DNA from: Longimicrobiales bacterium
GTDB lineage: Bacteria; Gemmatimonadota; Gemmatimonadetes; Longimicrobiales; Gaopeijiaceae
DNA: 64,000 nucleotides
NCBI GenBank assembly: GCA_958296005.1
Contig: CATQHQ010000002.1
Coordinates: 124,001-188,000 of the forward strand
Direction of reading: 5' to 3'
Of the stretch, positions 16,916 through 25,780 are shown one piece after another (positions within the stretch are counted from its first letter, which is position 1; the number at the start of each line of letters is the position of its first letter). Made by a program: the position numbers and the translations under genes. The notes beneath the pieces were generated by a model. That model saw only the letters and a list, made by a program, of their open reading frames with translations. It ran no database searches and was not told where the DNA came from.

Positions 16916-19900
16916 ATGATTGCTGGGGTTGCGTTCAGGGTTGCCGGCTTGCTGGTGTTGTTGGCCCTGGCGGCTTGCGGAGGCGATTCGGCCACGCCGC
17001 CTCCGCCGCCGGAACCGCCCCGGCCCGCTACCGTCTCCGTGTCGCCGGATGCCGTCGTTCTCGACCACCTGGGCGCGACGGCCTCCTTCACCGCAACGAT
17101 CACGGACCAGTACGGCGCGACGTATCCCGGTGCCGTCACGTGGTCCAGCAGCGATCCGAACGTCGTCCGGGCAGAGGCTGGGGGCTTGGTCACGGCGGTC
17201 GCCAACGGCGCGGCGACGGTCGTCGCCACCTTCCAGAGCTTGAGCGACTCGGCGACGGCGACCGTCCGGCAGCTCCCCGCATCGGTCGAGGTCGTGTCCG
17301 GCGACGGTCAGGAGGGACGGCCGGGAAGGTTGCTGGTGGACGAAGTGGTCGTCCGGGTGGCAGACGGTGGCGGCTCGCCGATCGAGGGGGCCGAAGTGGC
17401 CTTCGCAGGCGATGGGACGGTGGAGCCGGCGTCCGCCGTCAGCGACACCGCCGGACTGGCCCGAACCGCGTGGACGTTGGGGGACGCCGAGGGCGCCCAG
17501 GTGCTGACGGCCGCCGTGGCGGAGGGTCCGTCGGTCCAGATCACGGCGACGGCCGAGCGACTTCCCGTGGTGTCGTTGGCGGCGACGGCAGCCTCGGCCC
17601 CGGAAGGCGCGACGATCGAGCTGGCGATCGAAGCGGTGCCTGCTCCGAAGTCGCCGATCCTGGTGGCCTACTCCCTGGCCCCGGACGACGACGCGACGAC
17701 CGCCGACGCCGACACGGCGGACTACGACGGCGGACCGACGGGAGCCGTGGAGATCGCGCCCGGCGAAGCGACGGGGGTCGTTCGGATCGCCGTTGTGGAC
17801 GACGACCTGATCGAAGCCGCGCGGGAGGTCCTTGCCGTTGCGCTGGACGTCCCCGAGGAGGCCGACGGCTACCAACTGGGCGCACAGGTCTCGGCGACCG
17901 CGACGATCCTCGAGGGCGTGTGCGACCGCACCCCGCAGTTGAGGGACGAGATCGCTCGGTTGGCAGGAACGAGCGGCGACTGCGCCTCCGTGACCGACGA
18001 GCACCTGTTTGAGCTCCGCGAGCTGCGCGTGCGGGGGCCGGAAGACCCCAGCGGCGGCGACACGTCCTTGACCTCTTTGAAGGCGGAAGACTTCCGCGGC
18101 CTTGCAGGCCTGCGGCACCTGGAGCTGGCCGCCAACCGGCTCTCGTCTCTGCCCGACGGCGTGTTCGCGGGTCTCGTTGCCCTCGAGGAGCTGGACCTGT
18201 CGGGCAACCGGATCGCCGAACTGTCGGCGGAGATCTTAGCCGGGCTCGGCGAGCTCCGTCGGATCGACATCCGCGACAACGTGCTGGCGGAACTGCCGCG
18301 GCACCTGCTGGCCGACGCGAGCGAGGTCGAAGAGGTGCAGTTCGGCGGCAACCGTGTCGAAGCGTTGCCCGACAGCTTCTTCGCCGGCGCTCCCGGGGTC
18401 GCCCGCGTCGGCCTGGAGCGGAACCAGATCGCCTCCCTGCCCTCAGGGGCCTTTCAGGACCTGCCCGACCTCTCCGTGTTGCGCCTGGAGCAGAACCGGA
18501 TCGACGAGCTGCCGACGGGCTTCTTTGAGGGCATGGCAGATCTGACGGAGGTGCGGCTCGAAGGCAACCCAGGCGCGCCGTTTCCACTTGCGTTCGAGCT
18601 CGAGCGTACGGACACGGCGAACCTCCTAGCGCCCGGACCGGCGACGATCGCGATGAGCGTGGCGGGAGGTACGCCCTTCGAGGTTGCCGTGGCCGTGAGG
18701 GTTCGGAACGGATCGCCCTCGACGACGGCGTTCGCGATAGCGGCGGGCCGAAGCCGAAGCGCCGAGGTCGTGGTGACGCAGGCGTCCGGCAGTCGCGAGC
18801 CCACCCAAGTCGAGATGACGAACGTGCCCGCCGTGCCCGACGGCTTCTCGGGGCTGGAGGTTCGATCCGGGGCTTCCCTGGTTCTCTTCGCCAAGCCCGA
18901 CAACGACGCGCCCCAAGCCCAGGGGACCGTCCTCGACCACATCTTGCAGGCGGGCGGGTCGGTCGTTCGCTGGGATGCGGAGCCGTACTTCACGGACGAC
19001 GACGCGGAGCTGACCTACTCGGCGTCGTCGAGCGACGGGAGCGTGGTGCACGCCGATGCCGACGGGCAGCAGATCGTGTTGGCCGGGCTGCGTGAAGGCG
19101 CTGCGGCGGTCACGGTGACGGCCACGGACCCCTGGGGGTTGCGTGCGTCCCATCGCTTCGTGGCGGCGGTCGTGCGAGCGCCGGACACGGCCGCGTTCGA
19201 GATCGACTTGCTCTTCAGCGGCGGCTTCTCGCTTGCCCAACGCCGGGAGCTGGAGCGGGCGGCGCGGCGCTGGCAGAGCGTCGTAACGGGGGACCTGCCG
19301 GAGATCTTGCTGAATGAGAACGTGTCGTGCTTTGGGGACCGCCGGTACGCCCTGAACGTCGACGACGTCCTGATCTTTGCGTCCGTCGCAGAGATCGACG
19401 GCCAGGGCGGTGTCCTGGCCCGGGCAGGAACATGCTGGGTCCGCAGCGCTTCGTACCTGTCGATCGTGGGGGGGATGGAGTTCGACTCCAGCGACTTGGA
19501 GGCCCTGGGCGACGGGTTGTTCACGGCAGCTCTCCACGAGATGGGCCATGTGCTGGGCATCGGCACCTTGTGGACGCTCCACGGCTTCCTCGAGGACCCC
19601 TCGTTGCCCGACAACCCAGGTGCCGACACCCACTTCGACGGCCCGCAGGCGATCGGGGCGTTCGACGCTGTGGGAGGCTCCAGCTACCCGAATGCAAAGG
19701 TGCCCGTCGAGAACATGGCCGAACCCGGGTCGAGCGATGCGCACTGGCGCTTCAGCGTCTTCGGCTCGGAGCTGATGAACCCGTTCCTGTACCGCGACCG
19801 GCTGAACCCCCTCAGTGCCGTTACGGTCCAGTCCCTGGCGGACATGGGATACGCGGTCGATCTTGGCCAAGCCGATTCCTACGCGCTGCCCGACGTTTCC

Positions 19901-20023
19901 GGCGATGCCGAGCGGGGCTTTGAGCCCGCAGGCCGCATTATGGAGTTGCGCGGCGACGTTCGGGACGGCCCGATCGTGGTGGTCGGCGAAGACGGGCGCG
20001 TCTTGCGCGTGATCCGAAGGTGA
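16916..20023 (+). CDS. Lipoprotein metalloprotease, leishmanolysin-like (M8), with Big, Calx-beta and LRR modules
   Basis: Mosaic surface protein of 1035 residues. A lipobox Cys is at position 21 (LALAAC), followed by a Pro-rich stalk. Domains in order: Big2-like Ig fold (about 36-118), a second Big-like domain (122-215), Calx-beta-like (218-330, with acidic DDDATTADADTADYD), about eight leucine-rich repeats (370-550, e.g. LEELDLSGNRIAEL), a cadherin/Big-like segment (about 680-755), then a zinc protease. Zinc ligands are H874 and H878 with catalytic E875 (HEMGHVLGIGTLW), a third His H943 in AHWRFSVFGS and a Met-turn M954 in ELMNP. This spacing is that of peptidase M8. It is 23 bases upstream of the LVIVD gene, probably an operon. 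The substrate is unknown; a role in adhesion or in attacking host or prey protein is inferred. Confidence 0.85.
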   Translation: MIAGVAFRVAGLLVLLALAACGGDSATPPPPPEPPRPATVSVSPDAVVLDHLGATASFTATITDQYGATYPGAVTWSSSDPNVVRAEAGGLVTAVANGAATVVATFQSLSDSATATVRQLPASVEVVSGDGQEGRPGRLLVDEVVVRVADGGGSPIEGAEVAFAGDGTVEPASAVSDTAGLARTAWTLGDAEGAQVLTAAVAEGPSVQITATAERLPVVSLAATAASAPEGATIELAIEAVPAPKSPILVAYSLAPDDDATTADADTADYDGGPTGAVEIAPGEATGVVRIAVVDDDLIEAAREVLAVALDVPEEADGYQLGAQVSATATILEGVCDRTPQLRDEIARLAGTSGDCASVTDEHLFELRELRVRGPEDPSGGDTSLTSLKAEDFRGLAGLRHLELAANRLSSLPDGVFAGLVALEELDLSGNRIAELSAEILAGLGELRRIDIRDNVLAELPRHLLADASEVEEVQFGGNRVEALPDSFFAGAPGVARVGLERNQIASLPSGAFQDLPDLSVLRLEQNRIDELPTGFFEGMADLTEVRLEGNPGAPFPLAFELERTDTANLLAPGPATIAMSVAGGTPFEVAVAVRVRNGSPSTTAFAIAAGRSRSAEVVVTQASGSREPTQVEMTNVPAVPDGFSGLEVRSGASLVLFAKPDNDAPQAQGTVLDHILQAGGSVVRWDAEPYFTDDDAELTYSASSSDGSVVHADADGQQIVLAGLREGAAAVTVTATDPWGLRASHRFVAAVVRAPDTAAFEIDLLFSGGFSLAQRRELERAARRWQSVVTGDLPEILLNENVSCFGDRRYALNVDDVLIFASVAEIDGQGGVLARAGTCWVRSASYLSIVGGMEFDSSDLEALGDGLFTAALHEMGHVLGIGTLWTLHGFLEDPSLPDNPGADTHFDGPQAIGAFDAVGGSSYPNAKVPVENMAEPGSSDAHWRFSVFGSELMNPFLYRDRLNPLSAVTVQSLADMGYAVDLGQADSYALPDVSGDAERGFEPAGRIMELRGDVRDGPIVVVGEDGRVLRVIRR

Positions 20024-20046
20024 CCCCAGGACCAGGAGCCGAAGCG

Positions 20047-22089
20047 ATGCGACGATTCACCTGCCCAACCTCCACTGTGCGCGTCGGGGCTCTCGGGGCC
20101 GCGGTTGCCGTCGTGGCGCTCGCCGCTCCGGTCGCGGCCCAGACCGCCGTCCAGATCGAGGCCGACCCGCCAAGCTTGATCGTGGCGCGGGGCGCCAGCA
20201 CCGCCTTCTCGGTTCGGGCGGTGGACGGCCAGGGCCAAGTCGTGGACGAGCCACTTCGGGTGACGGCGCCCAGGCAAGGACTTTCGCTCGATGGGACCAC
20301 CGTCACCGGGATCGAAGTGGGGGAGTACGAGATCGTTGCCACGACGGTTCGGCCAGGACCCGGCGGAGAGCCCCTCCGGTTGGCGATCCCGGTCGTGGTG
20401 GAGTGGCCGCCTGTGGTGCGCGTAGAGGTGACCAGCGCCGAGCCCCTTTACGCCGGCGCCACCACCTCCCACGCGGCCGTTGCCCTGCACGCCGACGGGA
20501 CCGAGCGCCCCGGCGCCGAGTTCACCTGGAGCGCCAGTGATCCGGGCCGGGCCGAGGTGGACGCCTTCGGCCACGTGACGGGGCGCGCCCCCGGCCCGGT
20601 GCGCGTCGAAGCCGCCTTCGAGGGCGTGATCGGCGGGCTCGACCACGTCGTGGCCGCGTTCTCCGGGGTCGCGATCTCGATCGAGGGCGGTGCCCGGGGT
20701 CGCGAGCCGGTGCGCACCGGGGATGTCCAGACGTTCCGCGCAGTCGTCCGCGACGCCGCTGGAGCCCCGGTGGTCGGCGCGCCGGTGGAGTGGAGCCACC
20801 GCTATGTGCCGTCCCATGGGGTCATGGCGCCGCCCGCCCCGGGCCAGATCGACGGCGGCAGCTTCGTCGCCGACGTGCCGGGCGAGTTCACCGTCGTCGC
20901 CCGCTCCGGCCCCTTGCGCGTCGAGCGCACCTTCGAGGTCGTGCCCCGCAAGGTCGTTCGCTCCATGGAGGTGGTGGGACGCGGGCGTCAGGAGCGCGTG
21001 TACAGCACCGACTTCTGGGTCTTCGAAGGCGTGGACGGTCGCGACTACGCGCTGGTGGGCGCCAAGCAGTCCGACGGTCACGGCTTCGTCTTCGACGTGA
21101 CCGACCCCGACAACGTGGTCAAGACCGACTCGATCCAAGTCGACGCGCGCTCCGTCAACGACGTCAAGGTGTCGCCCGACGGCCGCTACGCGTCGCTGAC
21201 TCGCGAAGGCGCCTCCAACCGTCGCAACGGCGTGGTGATCCTCGACTTGGCAGACCCTGCCCACCCCAAGATCGCCGCCGAGTACACCGAGGGGCTGACC
21301 GGTGGCGTGCACAACGCCTTCCCCACCGACGACTACCTCTTCGCGCTCTCCAACGGCGACAAGTACGTGATCCTGGATGTGCGCGACATCTACAACCCCA
21401 AGTACGTCTCCGAGTACGACCACCCGAACAGCCGCGTCCACGACGTGTGGGTCCACGACGGCATCGCCTACTCCGCCGAGTGGGGCACGGGGCTGGTGGC
21501 AGTGGATGTGGGCAACGGGGGCTGGGGCGGCGCAATAGACGATCCGGTCCTGATCAGCACGTACCCGGTGCCTACGGGCGCCACCCACGCCGCCTTCCCG
21601 TACGTCTCCGAATCTGCCGACAAGCTCTACGTCTTCATCGGCGACGAGATCCTCACTCGCGAAGGGATGGCCTGGGAGGGCATCGGCCCCGACTTCCGCC
21701 AGAAGTACGACCCGACCACAGGCAAGGGCGGCTATCCGAGGGCAAGCTGGGGCTACATCCAGGTCATCGACTTCGACGACCCCGAGAACCCCAGGATGGT
21801 GGCGCGCTACGAAGTCTCCGAGTTCGGCACGCACAACATCTGGGTGGAGGACGACATCCTCTACCAAGCGTACTACGAAGGCGGGATGAGGCTCGTGGAC
21901 GTATCCGGCGAGCTCATGGGCAACTTGTACACCCAAGGCCGCGAGATCTCCGTCTACAAGGCGTTCGACCCCGTAGGCTTCATCCCCAACTCGCCCGGCG
22001 CATGGAGCGTGATGCCGCACAAGAACCTGGTCTGGTTCGCCGACATCAACTCGGGCCTCTGGGCGATGAAGTTCACCGACCGGCCGTAG
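20047..22089 (+). CDS. Secreted LVIVD-repeat protein with Ig-like N-terminal domains
   Basis: Exported protein of 680 residues. A signal peptide (GALGAAVAVVALAAPVAAQ) is followed by two or three Ig/Big-like domains up to about residue 300, then a beta-propeller made of LVIVD-type repeats: GFVFDVTDPDNVV, GVVILDLADPAHPK, YVILDVRDIYNPKY, GLVAVDVGNGG and YIQVIDFDDPENPRM. The DPxNPx turns are typical. No catalytic residues are visible; it is probably a surface binding scaffold. An AGGAG lies upstream of the chosen ATG. An in-frame GTG at 20020 overlaps the previous stop and would add nine residues. It follows the M8 protease gene closely, so both are probably exported together. Confidence 0.85.
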   Translation: MRRFTCPTSTVRVGALGAAVAVVALAAPVAAQTAVQIEADPPSLIVARGASTAFSVRAVDGQGQVVDEPLRVTAPRQGLSLDGTTVTGIEVGEYEIVATTVRPGPGGEPLRLAIPVVVEWPPVVRVEVTSAEPLYAGATTSHAAVALHADGTERPGAEFTWSASDPGRAEVDAFGHVTGRAPGPVRVEAAFEGVIGGLDHVVAAFSGVAISIEGGARGREPVRTGDVQTFRAVVRDAAGAPVVGAPVEWSHRYVPSHGVMAPPAPGQIDGGSFVADVPGEFTVVARSGPLRVERTFEVVPRKVVRSMEVVGRGRQERVYSTDFWVFEGVDGRDYALVGAKQSDGHGFVFDVTDPDNVVKTDSIQVDARSVNDVKVSPDGRYASLTREGASNRRNGVVILDLADPAHPKIAAEYTEGLTGGVHNAFPTDDYLFALSNGDKYVILDVRDIYNPKYVSEYDHPNSRVHDVWVHDGIAYSAEWGTGLVAVDVGNGGWGGAIDDPVLISTYPVPTGATHAAFPYVSESADKLYVFIGDEILTREGMAWEGIGPDFRQKYDPTTGKGGYPRASWGYIQVIDFDDPENPRMVARYEVSEFGTHNIWVEDDILYQAYYEGGMRLVDVSGELMGNLYTQGREISVYKAFDPVGFIPNSPGAWSVMPHKNLVWFADINSGLWAMKFTDRP

Positions 22090-22108
22090 GGAGTCCGGGG
22101 AGGCCCCG

Positions 22109-23203
22109 CTAGCCTTCCGCCCCCATCGCCGCCGCGAGCAGACGGTGGAAGTGATGCGTACCGACCTCGCGACGGGGCGAGAAGCGTCCCCGGCGGTACA
22201 GCCGGGAAGCTAGGCCCCTGTGCTGCGACTCGACGACCTCCTCGTCCTCCATTTCGACCCGGTGCAGGTCTGCGCCGACGCCTTGGTCGCGGAGCGATTC
22301 GTCCCACACGAACGGCAGGAACGACACCCGCGTCCGGTCCTTCCCCAGGGGGGCCACCACGTTCACGGAAACCCCCCAGGGATAGAAGTTCAGCATCAAG
22401 TTGGGGAACAGCCAGAAGTAGTACGCCGCCATTGACTCGCCCGAGTCCGGGTGCTGGTCGGGCAGCTCGAAAGCGGGTTCGCCCGCCCGGCCGACGCCGA
22501 ACTGCAGGTTGGACCAGGCGAAGCACTCGGTTCGGTAGGCGTCGTAGTCCAGGCCGCCCAGGCTGGTGCGGTGAACGTAGGGAATGTGGAACTCCTCCAA
22601 GTAGTTGTCGCAGTACAGCGCCCAGTTCGCGTCGATCAAGTAGTCCCTTGCGCCGTCGGGATCGAAGCGGAGCCGGTCCAGCGGCATCCAGGCGCATCGC
22701 TCCTCGACGGGAGCGATCCATTCGTCGAAGGGGCAAGCCGGCGAGGGGTCCAAGTTGGCGAAGAGGAACGGACCCCACTGCCCGGTAGGGAGCCGAGGCA
22801 GGTCGTCGTCGGGGCAGGGGAACCCATCCACTCCGTCGAACTCGGGCATGGAGCGGAAGGAGCCGTCGAGGTTGAAGCGGCGGCCGTGGTAGCGGCACTT
22901 CAAGCTATTGACGTGCCCCTCGCCCTCCACGACGACGGCGCCGCGGTGGGTGCACACGTTCGACAAGCAGCGCGCCACGCCCCGGTCGTCCCGAACGACC
23001 ACGACCGGCTCGTCCAGGCAGCCCGGCAGCAGCTCTACCGGCAGCACGTGGCCAGGCGCCTTCACTCGGTTCAGGTCGGCGACGAAGTGCCAAGCCCGGG
23101 CGAACACGCACTCTCGCTGCAGCTCGTAGGCTCGGTCGGAATGATACAGCCTGCCGGGCAGCGTTTCCGCCTTGCGGATATCGGGATCGACCCGAATGTC
23201 CAA
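22109..23203 (-). CDS. Rieske non-heme iron oxygenase, alpha subunit
   Basis: Aromatic-ring-hydroxylating-dioxygenase-type protein of 364 residues. The Rieske 2Fe-2S centre is C-x-H-x16-C-x2-H (from CTHRGAV to CRYHGR). The mononuclear iron site is in YCDNYLEEFHIPYVHR, with both His present. The length and N-terminus resemble single-component relatives such as choline monooxygenase and glycine-betaine demethylase subunits more than biphenyl dioxygenases. No ferredoxin or reductase gene is adjacent. It starts 3 bases after the kbl stop, at the end of the threonine-degradation operon, so an amino-acid-derived or quaternary-amine substrate is conceivable but unproven. Confidence 0.87.
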   Translation of the reverse strand: MDIRVDPDIRKAETLPGRLYHSDRAYELQRECVFARAWHFVADLNRVKAPGHVLPVELLPGCLDEPVVVVRDDRGVARCLSNVCTHRGAVVVEGEGHVNSLKCRYHGRRFNLDGSFRSMPEFDGVDGFPCPDDDLPRLPTGQWGPFLFANLDPSPACPFDEWIAPVEERCAWMPLDRLRFDPDGARDYLIDANWALYCDNYLEEFHIPYVHRTSLGGLDYDAYRTECFAWSNLQFGVGRAGEPAFELPDQHPDSGESMAAYYFWLFPNLMLNFYPWGVSVNVVAPLGKDRTRVSFLPFVWDESLRDQGVGADLHRVEMEDEEVVESQHRGLASRLYRRGRFSPRREVGTHHFHRLLAAAMGAEG

Positions 23204-23206
23204 GCC

Positions 23207-24439
23207 TCAGCCCACGCGCCGAGCCGACGACAGCGCCGCGAGCACTTCGTCGAGGTCGGCTTCGGTGTGGTCGGCGTTGATCTGGAAGCGGATCGACTCG
23301 TCGCCGCGGGGAACCACGGGGTAGGCCAAGCCCGTGGCCAGGATGCCCGCGTCGAAGAGGGACGCCACCAGCCGCCGAGTCTCGTCGGTGTCGCGGATCA
23401 CGATCGGGACGATGGGGTGGTCGCCGGGGATGACCTCGAAGCCGCGGGCCACCAGTCCCTCCTCGAAGCGCCGGGTCAGGGCCCGAAGCCGCGTCAGCCG
23501 CGCTTCCCCCTCGGGGCTCTGGAGGATCTCCAGGGACTTGGCGGCAGCGGCGGCCTCGCCGGCGGTGATGGGGTTGGAGTAGATGTACATCGGCGACGAC
23601 TCCCGCAGGAAGCGAACGACCGCCGCGTTGCTGACCACGTACCCGCCGTTGACGCCGAACGCCTTTCCCAACGTGCCGACGAGGACGTCGCAAGGGGGAC
23701 CGCCCGTGTACTCCTCCGTGCCCCGGCCGGTGGGACCGAACGCCCCCACGCCGTGGGAGTCGTCCACCATGACGACCACGTTCTCAGGGAAGGCGTCGTC
23801 GTGACGGGCCGCGATCGCCATGATCTCGTCCACCGGCGCGTGGTCGCCTCTCATGGAGAAGATGCCGTCGGTCACCACAATGGCCCGCCGGGCCTTCCCC
23901 TCCGCATCCGCCAGCGCCCGGTCCAGTGCGCCCAGGTCCAGATGCGGATAGATCGCCTTTCCCGCTGGCCGGGACATGCGGATCGCGTTGATGATGCAGT
24001 TGTGGTTGAGCTCGTCGGACGCCACGAAGGTGTTCTTGTCGACGAGCGACACCAGCGCGCTCACCACGGCGGCATAGGCGGACGAGAAGATCATCCCCTC
24101 TTCGCGCCCGTGGAACGCGGCCAGCGCCCGCTCCAACTCCACGTGGTGTCCGTGGGTCCCGGCAATGAACCGAACGGCCCCGGGTCCCGCGCCCATCGCC
24201 CGCGCGGTGCGCTCTTCGGCGTCGATCACCGCCGGATGCAACCCCAGTCCCAGGTACGAGTTGGCGTTCATGCGGACGAAGGGACGGTCGCCTTGCCCCT
24301 CCAGCACGAACCGCGGCCCCAGGCCGTCGGCGGGGGGAAGGACCTTCCGCACCACGTTCTCGGCCCCCTTGGCCGTGCCTTGCTCCTCCAGCGCGGCAAC
24401 TTGGCGCACGACGACTTCGGCTAGACGGTCGATCGGCAT
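23207..24439 (-). CDS. kbl: Glycine C-acetyltransferase (2-amino-3-ketobutyrate CoA ligase)
   Basis: PLP enzyme of 410 residues that cleaves 2-amino-3-oxobutyrate with CoA to glycine and acetyl-CoA. The PLP lysine is K259 in VGTLGKAFGVNGGYV. The motif VMVDDSHGVGAFGPTGRG and the SYLGL segment near the N-terminus (MNANSYLGLGLHP) are family signatures of alpha-oxoamine synthases. Its identity as Kbl, and not KAS or BioF, rests on the adjacent L-threonine dehydrogenase gene, whose stop is 9 bases upstream. Together they convert threonine to glycine. It is followed after 3 bases by the Rieske oxygenase. Confidence 0.93.
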   Translation of the reverse strand: MPIDRLAEVVVRQVAALEEQGTAKGAENVVRKVLPPADGLGPRFVLEGQGDRPFVRMNANSYLGLGLHPAVIDAEERTARAMGAGPGAVRFIAGTHGHHVELERALAAFHGREEGMIFSSAYAAVVSALVSLVDKNTFVASDELNHNCIINAIRMSRPAGKAIYPHLDLGALDRALADAEGKARRAIVVTDGIFSMRGDHAPVDEIMAIAARHDDAFPENVVVMVDDSHGVGAFGPTGRGTEEYTGGPPCDVLVGTLGKAFGVNGGYVVSNAAVVRFLRESSPMYIYSNPITAGEAAAAAKSLEILQSPEGEARLTRLRALTRRFEEGLVARGFEVIPGDHPIVPIVIRDTDETRRLVASLFDAGILATGLAYPVVPRGDESIRFQINADHTEADLDEVLAALSSARRVG

Positions 24440-24448
24440 TTGCGGCTG

Positions 24449-25432
24449 CTACCTCCTTGCGCTGCCCGCCTGAACGGGTGCGAGCCGGCCGACCCCGTCC
24501 AGCATCGCCGACACCGTGGCGGACAGGTCGTATTCGGGTTGCCAGCCCCACTGGGATCGCGCCTCCGAGTCGTCCAGCCGATCCGGCCACGAGTCGGCGA
24601 TCGACTGGCGCAGGGGGTCGGGGTCGTACTCGATCTCGAACCCGGGCACGTGCACCCGAATCGCCTCCGCCAGCTCGGCGGGAGTGAACTGCATGGCGGT
24701 CACGTTGAAGGCGTTCCTGTGGGTAAGAGCCTCCACTGGCGCATCCATCAGCTCCACGGCGGCCCGGATCGCGTCGGCCATGTACATCATGTCCATGCGC
24801 GTGTCGGGGCGCAGGAAGCAGGTGTAGCGGCGGTCCTCCAGAGCGGCGTGGAAGATCTCGACGGCGTAGTCGGTGGTTCCGCCGCCGGGCGGCGCCGAGT
24901 ACGAGATCAGGCCGGGGAAGCGAAGACCCCGAGCGTCCACGCCGAAGCGCGCATGGTAGTAGTCGCAAAGGAGCTCGCCGGCGACCTTGGTGACGCCGTA
25001 GATCGTCGTGGGCCGCTGGAGGGCGGCCTGGGGCGTGGGGTCCCGAGGACTGGTGGGTCCGAACGCCGCAATCGAGCTGGGGACGAAGACCTGGCACCCC
25101 ACGGCCGCGGCCGCCTCCAGGACGTTGAGCAGGCCGTCCATGTTGGTCCGGTAGGCCGCCGAGGGGCTCGCCTCTCCGGCGGCAGAAAGGACGGCGGCAA
25201 GGTGGAAGACCGCCGTGGTGCCGAAGTCGTCCACCGTTCGGCGCACCGCCGCCGCGTCCAGACAGTTCAACTGCATCGCCGGGCAGTCGTGCGCCCACCC
25301 GGCGGGGTCCCGGACGTCGGTGGCCAGCACGGCGCCGGGGCCGTAGCGCTCCGCCACCGTGGATACGAGTTCGGTGCCGATCTGTCCGGCGGCGCCGGTG
25401 ACCAGGATGCGCCTTGCTTCGGGTGGCGTCAT
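24449..25432 (-). CDS. tdh: L-threonine 3-dehydrogenase, SDR (epimerase-like) type
   Basis: NAD-dependent dehydrogenase of 327 residues producing 2-amino-3-oxobutyrate. The Rossmann motif is ILVTGAAGQIGTELV at the N-terminus, and the SDR catalytic pair is Y145-x3-K149 (TIYGVTKVAGELL), with the Ser in VPSSIAAFGP. The substrate loop PDTRMDMMYMADAIRAA fits the extended-SDR threonine dehydrogenases found in archaea and some bacteria, not the zinc MDR type of E. coli. Its start overlaps the mazG stop by 4 bases (ATGA), so translation is coupled. It works with the downstream kbl product. Confidence 0.92.
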   Translation of the reverse strand: MTPPEARRILVTGAAGQIGTELVSTVAERYGPGAVLATDVRDPAGWAHDCPAMQLNCLDAAAVRRTVDDFGTTAVFHLAAVLSAAGEASPSAAYRTNMDGLLNVLEAAAAVGCQVFVPSSIAAFGPTSPRDPTPQAALQRPTTIYGVTKVAGELLCDYYHARFGVDARGLRFPGLISYSAPPGGGTTDYAVEIFHAALEDRRYTCFLRPDTRMDMMYMADAIRAAVELMDAPVEALTHRNAFNVTAMQFTPAELAEAIRVHVPGFEIEYDPDPLRQSIADSWPDRLDDSEARSQWGWQPEYDLSATVSAMLDGVGRLAPVQAGSARR

Positions 25433-25758
25433 CGCGCGTGCGGCGCCTTCGGGGTCCAGCGGTCCGCGTCTCGCTCCTCGTACTTCTCCATCACCCGGTC
25501 CAAGGCTCGCGCCAGGTCGAGCCCCTGCTGGTTGGCCAGCGACACCAGCACGAAGAACACGTCCCCGATCTCAAGCTCCAGCTCCGACGGGGCTTCGTCT
25601 TGGCGCTTGGGCTTGGAGCCGAACTGGTGGTTGAGCTCCCGCGACAGCTCGCCTACCTCCTCCACCAAGCGGGCCAGGATCGCGAGAGGCGGCCAGTAGC
25701 CCTCCTCGAAGCGGGTGATCCAGCGGTCCACCCGGGCTTGGGCCTCTTGAAGCTCCAC
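25429..25758 (-). CDS. MazG-like nucleotide pyrophosphohydrolase
   Basis: All-helical pyrophosphatase of 109 residues, probably acting on non-canonical or stress NTPs/dNTPs in the cytosol. The metal-binding motif is LVEEVGELSRELNH followed by LEIGDVFFVLVSLANQQGLD, the single MazG domain arrangement of MazG-like/dCTPase enzymes. I start at a GTG at 25758 because a CGGAG element lies before it and the longer same-frame ORF overlaps the MDR gene without homology. It is flanked by the MDR gene (22 bases upstream) and tdh (4-bp overlap). Confidence 0.87.
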   Translation of the reverse strand: MELQEAQARVDRWITRFEEGYWPPLAILARLVEEVGELSRELNHQFGSKPKRQDEAPSELELEIGDVFFVLVSLANQQGLDLARALDRVMEKYEERDADRWTPKAPHAR

Positions 25759-25780
25759 GGGGTCGCTCCGGGTTCTGGCT

